DNA of 64,000 nucleotides from Takakia lepidozioides. Taxonomy: Eukaryota; Streptophyta; Takakiopsida; Takakiales; Takakiaceae. The position numbers were made by a program, and so were the translations under genes. Shown piece by piece: positions 43,601 to 55,728 of this stretch (within the stretch, counting starts at the first letter, position 1; each line of letters starts with the position of its first letter). The DNA lies in NCBI GenBank assembly GCA_030704615.1, contig CM060732.1:64001-128000 (forward strand), in the 5' to 3' direction. Under the pieces are notes generated by a model. It was not told the DNA's origin. It searched no databases and was given only the letters and a program-made list of their open reading frames with translations.

Positions 43601-44477
43601 AATGCTAGTTTTGAGCGCTGGCCATAGGTGAAAACCACAGCTTATTTTCATTTTCCAGAGAAAACAATCTGTAGTTATCCATGATGCGAAGGCAAAGAGA
43701 GTGACAAGGTCACAAAATGATTGACTTTCAGTTAGGAAAATCTGCATGTCGGATTCGCACTTTGACTTCCCATCCATGCACTTTGACTTCCCATCCATAC
43801 ATAACCCACATATCAAGCAAACATCCATGGCAATGCGCCTTGAGTGTCCAACATCTGATTATCTGATTATCCACCCCAGCGCTAGGCAAACGTTACAAAC
43901 CAATGAATCATGATTCACCTCCACGCACCACAACATCCTCAGCATCATTCTTCACCCACTTCCTCGCATTCTTCCCGTAATGATGATCTCAACTCGTGTG
44001 ATAAGGCGACTTAAGCAGCTTGTGGATTTTGTGCTGGTCGTTGCACACACTAGATTTTAAGGTCGTCAAGGAAACAGAAACTACATACCGTGTATCCGTC
44101 TGGAGTCCACTGTATGACATCCCATTTGATGGTGATATTGCCAATTGGATCCAAGGGATCAAAAGCCTCTGCGCACAAGTCAGCGAGCGAATTCAGCTCG
44201 ATTGCCGATCTTCAGGTGTGCGTAGATTATTACAAACAAGCCACATAAGTGAAACCGCTTGCAGGGATTGCAGATCTGAGGGTCGATTTAACATCAAAGG
44301 CTGCACAATACACTCCTTGAACAGCCAATAGTGGACAGAGGTTCTACAATAATCTGCAAGTATACGTAAATTACGAAAAAATAATGAATGCAATCCAAAT
44401 AAAGACTTACCAGCAGTTTTGAAAGCGAGAAGGAGGACCAATGCTACTGCCAAGGGGCCCAGATTCCAGGACTTCAT
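40641..44477 (-). CDS. COBRA-like (COBL) GPI-anchored wall protein, six exons, intact
   Basis: The coding exons, all with GT-AG ends and correct phase, are 44411-44477, 44089-44168, 43135-43594, 42670-42847, 41335-41612 and 40641-40930. They total 1353 bases (450 residues), the usual COBRA length. The protein has an N-terminal signal peptide (about 1-22) and a carbohydrate-binding-like region (DPLDP.GNITI, then WTPDGYTAVVTMYNWQ). A Cys-rich stretch follows (PGVPYSQQVANCCRGGVL), then the family CCVS motif (about 222-225, in TCCVSFSSFYN), the HWHVKTNYQEYWRVKITITN block, GWAFPHRVYFNGDDC, and a C-terminal hydrophobic tail after Asn/Ser residues that fits a GPI signal. COBRA proteins sit on the outer plasma membrane and guide oriented cellulose deposition. 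Introns are 242, 494, 287, 1057 and 404 bases; the 1057-base intron carries an antisense PPR pseudogene. Which COBL subgroup it belongs to is not decided. Confidence 0.95.
41835..42510 (+). pseudogene. PPR fragment inside intron 4 of the COBRA-like gene, antisense
   Basis: Plus-strand frames read LTEALQTLNQGGISTDSDTY, then GLEAGKQMH. After a frame change they read MYVKCGSIMDAHQLF, RSLITWNMMLAGYAQQG, ETYDQMMGEGVKPDH and ICNACASLAALEKGEEVHGD. These are PPR units in the same order as in the 29 kb fragment, and DNA words are shared as well (CCAAGGAGGCATTT, AACACCCTTGTCAACATGTAT). The fragment has at least one frameshift and neither end of a PPR gene. It lies wholly between the splice sites 41613 and 42669, so it does not damage the host gene's coding. 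Confidence 0.85.
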
Positions 44478-45640
44478 TCTGTTGTAGAGCTTACGTCCAC
44501 CACAGGGAGCTACCTTCGGGCGCCTGTCTGCAATCTACAGGTGCCAAAAAGCTGTCTTCCTTTCCCTCACGGGTGACAGCTCCATTCCCCACCTCCCCAC
44601 AACCATTTTCCGGCTCTTTCAAGAATCCAATCGACTACAAAGAGCTGCAAGCCAAGAAGTCCATTCAGCTCAGATAGAACTTCTCAAGGCTCCGTGTAGT
44701 GCAAAGTTGGACTGCAATGTCACTGTCCGAGGCTCTCTGCAACAAGGCACTGCTACAGATACTAGTCTAATACTCCAGACGCATGCACAACCCAAGCGGC
44801 TGAGCTCAAGGAGAGACACGGGCTGCTCACCAAGAGCGAGGAGGAAGAAGAGACTGACGAGGGTGGCCCCACCGGGATGTCTGATGGAGTACCGACCACA
44901 CTGATGTGGCCTTCCGAGAGTGGGTGAAGCCAGGACCCCAGCTATTATTGAGGCTGCCAGTCCTCTGAGCTTGCATCAGAGCCCCATGTCTGGGCCTGGG
45001 AGAATTGGCATGGAGCTGTCCACGGAAAGCTTAACAACAACTTAGGGTTCGCTTGCAGAATAATAATGCAGAGCACTGCTCCTGCGTTTGAAGTGAGAGT
45101 TGTTCATCAAGCTGTTGCATGCAATCAACAACAGTTGAAGGAAAGTTCTGGGCCCATGATTGAGTGTGGGGAAGATGTTTAGTTTTGTCTGAGTTGGTTG
45201 AGAGGCAAAAGGCACATCAATCATGCTGCCACCCCCGCGAGCGAAGACGACATAAGAATTCGAAGACAGCCGAGCAGAAAAAGCGGTGCCGGTCTGGGCC
45301 CACCCCTCGCCTTACTTTCTTTTTTTCTGTTTTTTAAGAGAGAGGGGACAGAGGCCCTGTTAATATGGAATACCAAATGCTCCACAATTTTACTATCATC
45401 TACAACCCTCGACAAATCATCTAGGACCCTTGACAAATCAAATTTGTCCAGGGTTGATTTTGTGGGCAAACGGTATGTGTTGGAATACCAAATGCCCATG
45501 TCTTCATCCCACTTGTTCAGCGAATATTCTCTAATAGATTCTTAGATCCTTCAAATTTATGCTTAGATGCTTTCATCTTTGATTTGTCGGGCATTTGGTA
45601 CATGAAGGAATACCGTATGACCACGTCCCTCGACAAATCA
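44478..45640. other. Upstream region of the COBRA-like gene; repeats near 45.35-45.65 kb
   Basis: This region should contain the 5' UTR and promoter of the COBRA-like gene (reading leftward). Several short open frames show no motif. From 45360 to 45650, words such as GGAATACCAAATGC and GACAAATCAA recur three to four times in both orientations, which suggests a degenerate inverted-repeat element. Confidence 0.5.
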
Positions 45641-45678
45641 ACTTAGTTGTTCACACCACTTGTTGACAACATGGGCGT

Positions 45679-45760
45679 CAACAACGTAGGTGGCGCCACT
45701 AAGGCACGGGGCGCCAACAAGGTTCGCGGCGCCACTAAGGGAGGCGGCGCTAGGTTGTTG
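45679..45760. repeat. GGCGCC-centred short tandem repeat
   Basis: GGCGCCACTAAGG, GGCGCCAACAAGG, GGCGCCACTAAGG and GGCGCTAGG follow each other every 17-21 bases. Confidence 0.75.
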
Positions 45761-45801
45761 GCACAACTTAGTTCAGATTGGCACAACCTAATTTCTCATA
45801 A

Positions 45802-45805
<4 letters not shown>

Positions 45806-45836
<31 letters not shown>

Positions 45837-45874
45837 GAGGGTTTAGGGTCATTTGCACACACACACACACACAC

Positions 45875-45908
<34 letters not shown>
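45806..45908. repeat. TA / CA / TA microsatellites
   Basis: A TA run, a short unique spacer, a CA run (about 45856-45877) and a second TA run to 45908. Confidence 0.95.
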
Positions 45909-45909
<1 letters not shown>

Positions 45910-45929
45910 CATAATTCAAATATGATGAG

Positions 45930-47480
45930 ACTTGTCTTTAAGAATGTTGGACTATAACGTAATAATTTGATGATATTTAAAGAACAACTAGATCTAATAT
46001 GTGGACGTATAATCTATAGTGTTCTAGTTTATTCGTATTACTTAATTGTTTTATATTATGAGATATGCAATAAAATATTATGAATTAAAAAATCACAAAG
46101 GGGTAGAGATTGAATTAAAATCTATCCTATAACAGCCTTATTAAATGCATATGAAATATCACAATTCAGTGTTCACTCTTACACATGTTTTCTATTATTA
46201 TATTGGTCATTATGTGTACAGAGTCTCATAAGTAGAATATTTTCATTGTCCTGCAATAAGTTATTTTTAATTACAAGGATGTGTGAGACCGGATTATTTA
46301 AAAACATTTTTTTAATTTTAAAATACAGATAAGATATCATAATTTAATATTCACTTGTACACGCACTTGCTATTATTATTATATAGATCATTTATGTGTA
46401 TCCCATGAATTCAAGAAAATTATGAGTAACCTATGCATAGGATGGATGCATAGGAACTCTGATAAAGAACAATTGGATCTAATAACATGTGTGCGAGTAT
46501 ACTCTATAGTTTTCTAGTTTGTTCGTAATACTTGGAATTTTTGTATTGACACATATGAAATGAAATATTTTTAACTAAACAAAATTACAAATATGTGACA
46601 GATCCAATTAAAATCTATTCTATAACAGCCTTCTTAAATGCATATAAAATGTCACAATACCCTGTTCATTCTTATTTTAAATTTTAAATTTTATTTTAAA
46701 ATACAGATAAATATTAACTCGTACATGCACTTGCTATTAATATATAGATCATTTATGTGTATCCCATGAATTCAAGAAGATTATGAGTAACCTATGCATA
46801 GGATGGATGCATAGGAATTGTGATAAAGAACATTTGGATCTAATAACATGTGTGCACGTATACTCTATAGTTTTCTAGTTTAATACTTGGAATTTTTTTA
46901 TTGACAGATATGCAATGAAATATTTTGTATTAAAAATAATTACAAATATGTGACAGATCGAATTAAAATCTATCCTATAACAGCCTTTTTAAATGCATAT
47001 AAAATATCACAATTCCCTGTTCATTCTTACAATGTACCTTTTATTATTATATTGATCATTTATGTGTACAAAAATTTTCATTGTCGTGCAATAAGTTGTT
47101 TTAATCTGCATATTAAAATGATATTTGTTATTTTTTTTTTCAATTTGATCTCCCAAATCCATGTGATTTTTTTCTAGATCATTTATGTGTATCGCATGAA
47201 CTAAGTGACCTATACAACTGAGTGTTCTGAGTGACCTATACATAGGCTGCACGCTTTAGAGATGATGTATAGATATATAGTCAATGCATTTCTGTACTTA
47301 AATACTTATAAATGTTTGAAATATTGTGTTCATAAAACTTAGAATGTTTTGTATTGCTAGACATGCAATGCAATGTTCTCAATAAAAAATCACAAGGATG
47401 TGACAAACGAAATATAAAAGATTATATAGCATCATTTATAAATAGGTATAAGATTTAACAATTTAATTTTTATTTCTACA
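45930..47480. repeat. AT-rich region with long-period direct repeats
   Basis: The words ATCTAATAACATGTGTGC..TATACTCTATAGTTTTCTAGTTT (about 45990, 46470, 46836), TATAACAGCCTT.TTAAATGCATAT (46130, 46617, 46974, weaker at 47430) and TTTATGTGTATCCCATGAATTCAAGAA (46390, 46751, weaker at 47180) recur in the same order. The units are about 360-480 bases, three to four diverged copies. No coding; 47481-48234 is AT-rich without a gene. Confidence 0.75.
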
Positions 47481-48463
47481 ATGTACATGATACATGTACC
47501 CCCCAATATTATGTAGGTCATTTATAATAAGTATATCATATAACCAAGATGAAGTACTTATACAAACAAACAACATCACAAAATATACATATATATGTAT
47601 ATATATTGCAAATGACAACATGTCACTTGTAAATATTGTTTGCTTTTTCTTCATGGAGTTATTGTCTCCTCCACTAGACTACACAAAGCAATGCCCACCC
47701 ACCTAAATCCCAAAAACAATGTTTCTTTGCACATGGAAGTACTAAAACCCAAAAATAAATGAATGGGCGGGGTCTAAATATCACATGGCTAGGAATGACA
47801 TGCAGTTCAATTTAAAAACTCTTCTTCAATTAATGTTACCTTATGGCCCTGTTTAGGTTAATTTTTTCCTCTATCTTTTTAATTTGAGTAACTCAACCTT
47901 TGTCCCGTTTCGATGGAGTTGCATCTGATTGATGCATCTGGAATTCTTGTGTTGTCTGGCCATGTCACAAAACTCTAGCTCTCTAGCACTTATGGACAGA
48001 GTTGGACAGACAAACTCTAGCTCTCTAAAAGGACAGAGTACCCATATGGGGAAGAGGCTCTTCTTGACGCTACCTTTGGTTGGCGTCGATATACATATAT
48101 ATGATTTTAATACATGATTATTACATTCAACGGTTAGTATATAGAATATAGAGTATACTATGTATCATTATACAAAATAAAGCCATAATTCTGCTTATTT
48201 TATTGTATGAATATTATGCGGCTTGTATTTGTGTAATATAGAATTGCTTCTCATTTAACAATAATAGGATCATGAATGCCCGCACATGTGGCTGCGGCGG
48301 GGCCCGCGTGTGGCAGAGGGGGTCGCGGAGGGTGGGAGCGCCCCTACCCAGACCCCGCCAATCCCCGCCAGTATGCTTGTTGGGTCTGCCCGGCAAGCTG
48401 GTCTGCTGGGGCCCACAATATGCACATAAAGCATTAGTTATTGCAAGGGTTTGTAGAAAGCGG

Positions 48464-48535
48464 CGGGTAGTGTGATGGTTAAGAGCAATGAATCATAAAC
48501 ATGAGGTGTAGTGTTCAAATCTCGTTACGTTGTAC
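48464..48535 (+). repeat. tRNA-like sequence (SINE head or tRNA relic)
   Basis: TAGTGTGATGG (48468-48478) fits a pol III A box and GTGTTCAAATC (48511-48521) fits a B box, spaced as in a tRNA with a normal-size body. No intact cloverleaf or 3' tail was established. Confidence 0.45.
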
Positions 48536-48771
48536 CGTGGCAATAATGTGTGTTATTACATATATATTTGGTCGAAGGGTCTGCCGGTCTGCTGGAGGAG
48601 GGTCTGCTTGGAGGGTCTCAATCCCGACAGACCAAACTGTTCCAGTAGACCCTGTGGCAGTAGACCATATGCATTCACCATCTTTGTGTCCATAAGGAAG
48701 AAGAATAGCCGATGTCATTGTCAGTGACAATTCTCACTTGTCTGCTAATTGTGAATTGTCGTTTCATGCAG

Positions 48772-49310
48772 TTCCCCTTGTACACATTAATGGTGTTCGA
48801 CCAATGGTTGAACGGAATTCCGGTCGCATACAACCGAACATCAAACCTCATCCCGTGGATGTCATCATTGCGTGATTCCCTCCTAGCAAAAAAGCCCAGC
48901 TGGCGCCCGAATGCCTTCATTGTGGACGATGTTGAAGCAGAAATCAATGCAATCCGGTATGCCAATGATTTTATTGTGCTCTCTAGTATCCTGTGTGGTC
49001 TGCTCCATGGTCTGCAGTATGGTCTGCTATATGGTATGCTTGGTGCTCTGCCCGGTGGTCAATGCCATTCTGACTATGTGGTCCGTGCAGGTCTGTTTTC
49101 GCAGGAATAAGCATTTTCCTCTGCCTTTGGCATATGCGCTTGGGTCAAGCAATCATGCCAGAAAATCAGTGATCCAGGATCAGCCTCGAAACTGTTGGCA
49201 GATATGGGAGACCTTATGTACTGCAGAGGTGGACCTCATAAAGAAGACGAGGCTGTCAAATGGGTAAAGAAAAAATTGAGGGCAATGAAAAAGAAATATC
49301 CTACAGGTCA
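48772..49310 (+). pseudogene. MULE-like DDE transposase fragment
   Basis: An exon with a TTTCATGCAG acceptor (before 48772) and a GTATGC donor (after 48956) encodes FPLYTLMVFDQWLNGIPVAY, a WMSSLRDSLL helix, PSWRPNAFIVDDVEAEINAI and ends at the donor. This pattern (hydrophobic-FD..G.PVA, then W..L, then FI.DD..AEI.A) is the DDE core of plant Mutator-like transposases. A second exon after the TTTTCGCAG at about 49109 gives IFLCLWHMR, the conserved LC.WH.R segment, then loses frame. A last piece reads LMYCRGGPHKEDEAVKWVKK to a GTCATT junction at 49307. N- and C-terminal parts, including any SWIM finger, are missing. Confidence 0.65.
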
Positions 49311-49749
49311 TTTGTTTCTCACATTCATGTGTACTGGGTTCCCAAGTGTAAACCACCGTGGTATGGAAACCAAGGCAGGCAAACACGGAAGGCAGTAGAC
49401 CAATGAACACCAACACAGTAGACCACGGAAGGGAGTACACCATTAAACACCAAGACAGTAGACCATGCAAACGAGTAGACCAACAACCCAATTGGCACTA
49501 CACCAAGACAGTACACGCAAAATGGAGTAGACCAACGACAAGACAGTAGACCAATGAAGCGCGACAACGATAGACCAACCCTAACATCAACAAACCTACA
49601 GACGGACACACCTACAGACGTTCCGTAAGCATACCAACACGGCGGCAGACCAATGAAATGTTGAACCGACCATTTCAAGATCCGACCACTCTTGTACACC
49701 ATACAAAACTACATAGCAGTCCATTGGAGCACCGAAAATGGCAAGTTTT

Positions 49750-52700
49750 TCATTTATTGCCAGGCCTAGAAGAAACAACCCGAACATCAGAAGAGTCTGA
49801 CATGTCCGACAACCTTCTAGATGACAACTGCCTCTCTACAACTACATTCTCCATAGTAGTAAGTGCTTTCAAAATGTACTCCATACACTTTACACGCTGC
49901 CTACAAGCATATCGGAATGTACACCACTTAGAAGTAGAAGGCTTTTTTCTCTCCGCCCTATTAGCCTTGCCACAATCGTCCTTTAGCCAGTCATAGAATT
50001 CCTCGATAAATGACATGACGTAAAAGCCACATTCCCACGAGAAGGGTTACTGCGGCACTTCTGCGACATTAAACAAGAATGCAGTGGCCTCGTTCCACTC
50101 CGGGGTCATGTGCTTCAAACCAAGGCATTCTCCATACAATCTTTTTATCTAGGGCAGTATCTCCAAAGTGGTGTGCAACTCCTTGATGGAGTTGAGATGA
50201 ATGAACACACATTTGACCCGGTCAATAATCACCAGACTCCAATGAGATCTGCCACATCGCACGAACAGACGTATCAGCATAGGGGACAAAAACACCTCTT
50301 GACAGACCCACAGGTAGACCCATGGGCAGACACAAGGACAGACCCAGTCGTAGAGTCAGTGACAGACCCACCGGTAGACCACGGTTTGACAGGGCAGACC
50401 GTGCAGACCCAAGACAAGAACTTGGCAGACCCATATAGGGCAAAGGGACACTTACCCATCAACTATTGGTACCAGTATGTACTTGCAGGTCTTCAAGTCC
50501 TTCCCAATTCGTTGCACCGTCAATCCGTGCTCCACCTACGAGCGAACCCGTTCCTGGCCTGCATCCCAATGCATCTTCACTATACTCCAAACCCACGTCG
50601 GCAAAATTGCAACAATACTATATGTCGCGACATCCACATCTTTCTCATAGAACCTACACCACAACTCAAGCAATCGGTCTGTAGCCTCGGATTCCTGTTT
50701 CTCTAAGGCTTTCAGGTCGTCGGTGGCAATACTGCACTTTCCAAAAAAATACAGCATTGCCTTTCCACTCGCAATATGTGCTGCGAAAGTGGAGCCAACT
50801 CGGGCAATGAACCTGCAGAAACTCGGAAAAACCCTTTTAGAAAAAAGACACATCAGCGGACCCTCCACACTGCAGACCCATTCCCGCAGACCTATGGAGA
50901 CCAGGGTGCCAGTCGAGAAGTGCTAGAGCGCGGTATGAGGGGAAGGAGCAGACCCATAGGAGCAGACCCATATTTTATTGCAACATCCTGCAGACCCATG
51001 ATCCTGGTCTGCTCATGGGTGGCAGACCAACGACAAGATGGAGAGACTTATTGGTGTTTATTACGGAGCTCCGCAACTTCGCTCTCCACTTCGAAACAGA
51101 TCTTGCGGTCAGCACTCATGAACACTCCGGTCTTGGCTTTTTTAGCAACGCCTTTTTTGGGGGGAATTGGTTTTGTCACCGGGTCTGGTATGCGCTTCTT
51201 CGCAGCTGCTGACACCATTGCTCTGTCTGGTTCAGCACGTTTGTCCAACTTTCTTTCCAATGCAACGACTGTCTCCTTCATACCTTCCCGAAGTTGGTTA
51301 GTTCGGCTTCGCAACAACACCTTGTCTGGGGGTTTATTAATACTTTGTGGACCCGTTCTAGACGCTTCATGCAAACCATGGGTGGAACTGGCCCCAACAG
51401 TCAGCGTAATCACCACAGGACCGCCCTTTGTGGTAGACCCCATGTTAACGACCTGCGACCGACCATGAGCTGAGACCTCAGACGCCACAACCTTCACACG
51501 ATTGACAGACCACAACATCAGCAATGCCGAAAGTACAAAAGACAATGTAACAGACTGCCAAAATGCAATGGAGTCGGACCTTTGGGGGCGCTATGGGTGT
51601 CTATGATTCCGGCACTTGTGTGGCAGGCACTTCTTCGAATGGAGTGACTGGACCCAGCGAATCAGAAGTGGCAGAAACCTCTGTGTGGTCTGCCGCAAGG
51701 TCTGTGCAGGCCTGCGTAAGGTCTGCCGACCGTGATACAAGGTTTGTTGTGGGGTCTACCTTCTCCGTGGCAGAGTCAAACATAACAAGCACCCTATCAA
51801 CGGACTAGTCTAAGGACATTAGGGGTCTACATCTGACTCAGGGTCCACAGACCTTATAGGCATAACGTCTATAGATGCATTTGGTTCATACAGGGACTCT
51901 GACAGAGCAGGAAGGTCACTATACTGCAGGTCAAAGTCCACTGTAAGATGTATCTGTGCCTGGTACATTGGCCGAGAGCACCACGATGGAAGTGCATCGG
52001 GACGCAGGTATGGACGCCTCACATTCCAACACGAGCAGACCCTACCAGTGCATGTCATCAGGGCAGGTGACATTCAGCATGCGACGCCGATTCCCCCCTG
52101 ACACATACAAATTGCCAAAAATGAGAGGGGAAATTCCTTTCCCCCCCACTGCTACATCTGCTGAGAAGCAGAGAATGGTAGTGGACCTCATCCTTGCCAC
52201 AAGACCTTCAGATATAGCACATCCTGAATCCACACAGCAGACCAATGTTGGAAGCTTGTCACAGCCTTATATAGCATATCACAGCCTATCACAATCTATC
52301 ACAGCCCGACACAGCCCGACACAGCCTCACACACGGTCTACTCTGGACGGTTTTCCTCCTCCAAGGTCTCCTCGGGGAAGGTCTGCTCCGGATCGAGGTC
52401 TGCTGGTCTGCTGTGATAGGGTCTGGCAATGTCTCGCCTGGAAAGGTCTGTTGTGGGTCGGTCTGTTGTCGCATGGTCCAGGACCTGACATGGTCTCATC
52501 CGGCAGGGTCTGCGCCTGATCTGCGAAGGTCTGCTCCGGAAAGGTCTCCTGGAAGATCTGGTCTTGCCCACTAATATCGGCAGACCGCCGTATCTCGCTC
52601 TGTGCTGGTAAGGTCTGCTCCTGCAATGTCTCCTTTGCGAACGTCTGCTTTTGAAAGGACTGTTGGGGCAAGGTTTGCGGCACCAAGCTTATGCCACCCA

Positions 52701-55700
52701 AAGTAGTCTGTCGGAGTCTGCCCAACGATTGCAGGAAAATGGCTTCGGACGTGGGATCTCCTATCATGTCTGGCACGCGGGGAGTACTGAGAATCTAGTC
52801 GGGGGTCTGTTGCTCCTTGTTCTCCACTGACAGGGTCTGCTGGTTCGCATCGCGATACTTCACATTTTCCTGTGACGGGTCTGCTCAGTCCACGGTCTGC
52901 TCGCTAACCTCCTGCTGGGTCTCCATGATGTTTGGTTTGTGTGATGGGTCTGCTGTTGCATGCACTCCAATGAGCCTGCATTTAACAGGTGAGTCGATAC
53001 CAGCATGGCCACGGAGGGCCCTTAGAAGCTGCCTCGTGCCATTAGCATATTGGTCAAGGGCCTTGCCAACAACCTCGTCCTCGGGGTCATACTCTGTAGC
53101 AAAGACACCAACATTGTCAGCCACATACCACTCATCCACATAGAGGTCTGCTGATTCAACAAGGTCTATTGGTCTGCTGCTTCAAAGAAGGTCTGCCGGC
53201 GGTTCCTACAAGGTCTGTTGGTCTGCTACTTCAAACAAGGTCTGCAAGTCTTTTGGTCTGCAAGTCTGACAGAAGGTTAGTTGGTCTGACATACCATGAT
53301 CGAAGACTCTCGTCCATAGGCCAATATCTTTCATGAGGCGATCCATGAAAGCCTCATCAAGCTCTCCCAATGCTGCGGGGCGGTCCTCTGCTGGCAACCC
53401 GCTCCACAGAACTTGGAAAACATGTGCTTTGTTGAAAACTATGTCGAGGACTGCTCACTCCTGCACACTCACAAACCACAACATGGCGTCCTGCGTAACA
53501 CTTAACCGACAATCTTGGCTTCCGCCCAGCAGGTCCATATGCAAATTTTGAAGGTCCTTCTTCAAATTTGTATAAGACCTGAAATTGCCAGACTACATCC
53601 ACTGGCGGCGGAGAAAAGACATCGCCATGTCCTGGTAAGCACTCTCTGTCAAGCTGGCAAAGTATTTGGGACGAACACCAAATATTGGGTGGGCGATGGA
53701 CATGTGCCTTATCTCCACTGGGCGAGGGTCTTTCATGAGGAAAAGTTGCGCGAGAAGCGGTGGGTCGGTCTCCTCTCCCAGAATCGCCACTCCGTAGTCT
53801 CGTGCTTTCTCCAAAAGACGATTACCTTCCTATGCGGTGAAGCTCATTGTACCAGTCCAGATGCCGATTGCTTTCCCCACAACGGAACTTAGGAAAGGTA
53901 GGGTCATTGTCATCTGACGCAGACCGCTGTGGAGGTCGCCAGGGGGCCCCAAATGGGAAATCAGTGCCGGTCTGCCAAAGCATTACGAAGGTCTGATGGA
54001 TGACGGGTCACAGAAGAAAGATCCATTGAACCGGGTCTACTAGACAGACCCACAGTATGCGATGCAGGGTGGACCTGTTGGAGTGACAGAGGTGGAGGGA
54101 GGTCTGCTGCCGGGCCGCTTGCACTAATTGCTGTAATAGCATCGGCGGACTGTGGATACAGACTGAGGATGTACTCCCGAATATCCCTAACCTCCTTCTG
54201 GTCCTTCCGGACAAGTGCATTTTCCAAGGGAGGACCGTTGGACTTATGCGCGCTTCCAGATTTGCAAAGCCTTGTGAATGCGGTTGTCCTGAGCGTTTGC
54301 CTCCTGAAACTAAACAAAATATTTTTAGCCCATGGAAAAAAAGAATGCAGACCCCTGTATAGACAGTACACCCATAACCATATCGAGCAGAACAGAACTT
54401 AGACCTGGTGGCAGACCGGAACTTAGACTTAGGTGGCAGACCTGTAGACCATATCTGGCAGACAAGAACTTGTATGGGTGACCAGTAGAACACAACAACA
54501 GACCACAACCATAGACCATGTTGGGCAGACCAATAGACCATATCTGGCAGACCGTTTCTTATATGGGAGGCCAGCAGACCACAACAGTAGACCCAGTACA
54601 GTAGACCAAGCACAGTATACAGCTTAAGAAAACACCGGGAAGACCCTACAAAGAGCCTGTAAAGTACCAGCAGGCCGTTGTAGTCTTCATCCCGTGGGCG
54701 TGATCGTGCCTCCACCCACTTCCTCTCTACTGTGTAAATGGTTCTTTGTATTTGCCCCGATCTGACATAACCATACAAAAACGGGAAGAACTGCGGATCT
54801 GATTCTTGTGGGCACTCGGAAGGAGGCACAGTGTGCCAGGGCGGACAGGAACGTCATCGAGCGTCTGCTGGTCTAGGGTCTGCTGGTTTAGGGTTTGCTT
54901 CTTGGGTCTGATTGAGGGTCTTCTGATTGGGTCTGCTTGAGGGTCTATTTCCTCCATGGGAGTATCCGAGTCAAGGTTTATGTCATGTACCGGCGGGGCA
55001 TACCCAATGGGATCTGAGACCAAATACGGTCTCACGATTAGCTGCGGCAGCTCCGTCGTCATGTCCTGCACATCTCCCTCTTCATGGGACTCTTCGTCAC
55101 TAGAGTCATCCTCACTGGATGACAGACTTTCAACAACAGGGTCTGGTCTGCTGGCCTTGGTCCATTGGGATGGTCCTGCTTGCACTTCTTTGCTTGTCAC
55201 TCTCTCATCCCGTGGTTTGCCGGAGGCACTGGCAGACCTGTGGCTTTTGCACTCTACATTCTTTTTGTGCCATCACTGAGCTTCCTTTTCTTCACTGGCA
55301 CATCGCGGCCGGGGCCCAGCAGACCTGCTTGAGTGTGAAAACGCTGTCGCATTTCATCGACAGACCGAGCGACGGCAGATGCACCCCTCAACTTTATGAC
55401 GATTTCTTTGCCAGCCTTTGAAGAACTTGGCTTGGGCCACGGCTTGAAGTTGTCGGGGATGACACCTTTGCATCCTCCATCAAGGACATGCCGGTTAAGA
55501 GTCTCTTTGTCCTTCACGATATCACGGCAAAAGGGGCACTGAAAACGATCCTTCGGCCCATTTCTCTTTCTCCTTGTCTACGCGCAAGTCCATAAATGCT
55601 TCTACTATTTTAGCGTCGTAGTCATTTGGCTCATACCAGTACCTTCTCTTTGGCTTGTAGCGGGGGGCATGCACATATTGCACCCAATCCGGTCCAGCCT

Positions 55701-55728
55701 TTGGACACGCTTCTTCCATGGCTGCAAC
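49750..55728 (-). pseudogene. Long multi-exon transposon gene with C-terminal ULP1-like (C48) peptidase, decayed
   Basis: Reading from high to low: 55522-55728 (after a GATGTTGCAG acceptor) encodes MEEACPKAGPDWVQYVHAPR. About 55254-55558 holds a zinc-finger-like CPFC...H.....C segment. 54727-55200 encodes an acidic S/D/E-rich linker ending in Gln-Thr-Leu repeats. Further coding pieces are at 53961-54320, 53590-53900, 53206-53500, 52885-53139 and 51048-51545. The peptidase lies in 50456-50868 (ATYSIVAILPTWVWSIVKMHW, later CKYILVPIVD) and 49750-50248 (SHWSLVIID with the catalytic His, then VFIHLNSIKE, then SWECGFYVMSFIEEF with the catalytic Cys). These two exons join in frame over a GTAAGT intron. 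The usual catalytic Asp after HL is Asn here, and stops lie at 50149-50151 and 50047-50049, so this copy is inactive. Exon limits in the middle are estimates. Confidence 0.65.
52259..52331. repeat. CACAGCC-type tract inside the MULE-like element
   Basis: TCACAGCCTTATATAGCATA is followed by ATCACAGCC, ATCACAATC, CACAGCCCGA and CACAGCCTCA words, the same heptamer as in the Ty3 LTR tracts. It abuts a GGTCTAC/GGTCTGC patch. Confidence 0.85.

Noticed and set aside
43112-43828. Single-exon 238-codon gene
   Set aside because: Only its 43135-43594 part is coding (exon 3 of the COBRA-like gene); the ends are intron sequence, including a 21-base tandem duplication near 43760-43800.
48464-48535. Functional tRNA gene
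   Set aside because: A and B boxes are present but a complete cloverleaf could not be drawn, and it lies inside a transposon end.
54008-54829. 273-codon minus-strand frame
   Set aside because: It runs through GCAGACC-rich intron-like sequence and disagrees with the better coding frame at 53961-54320.
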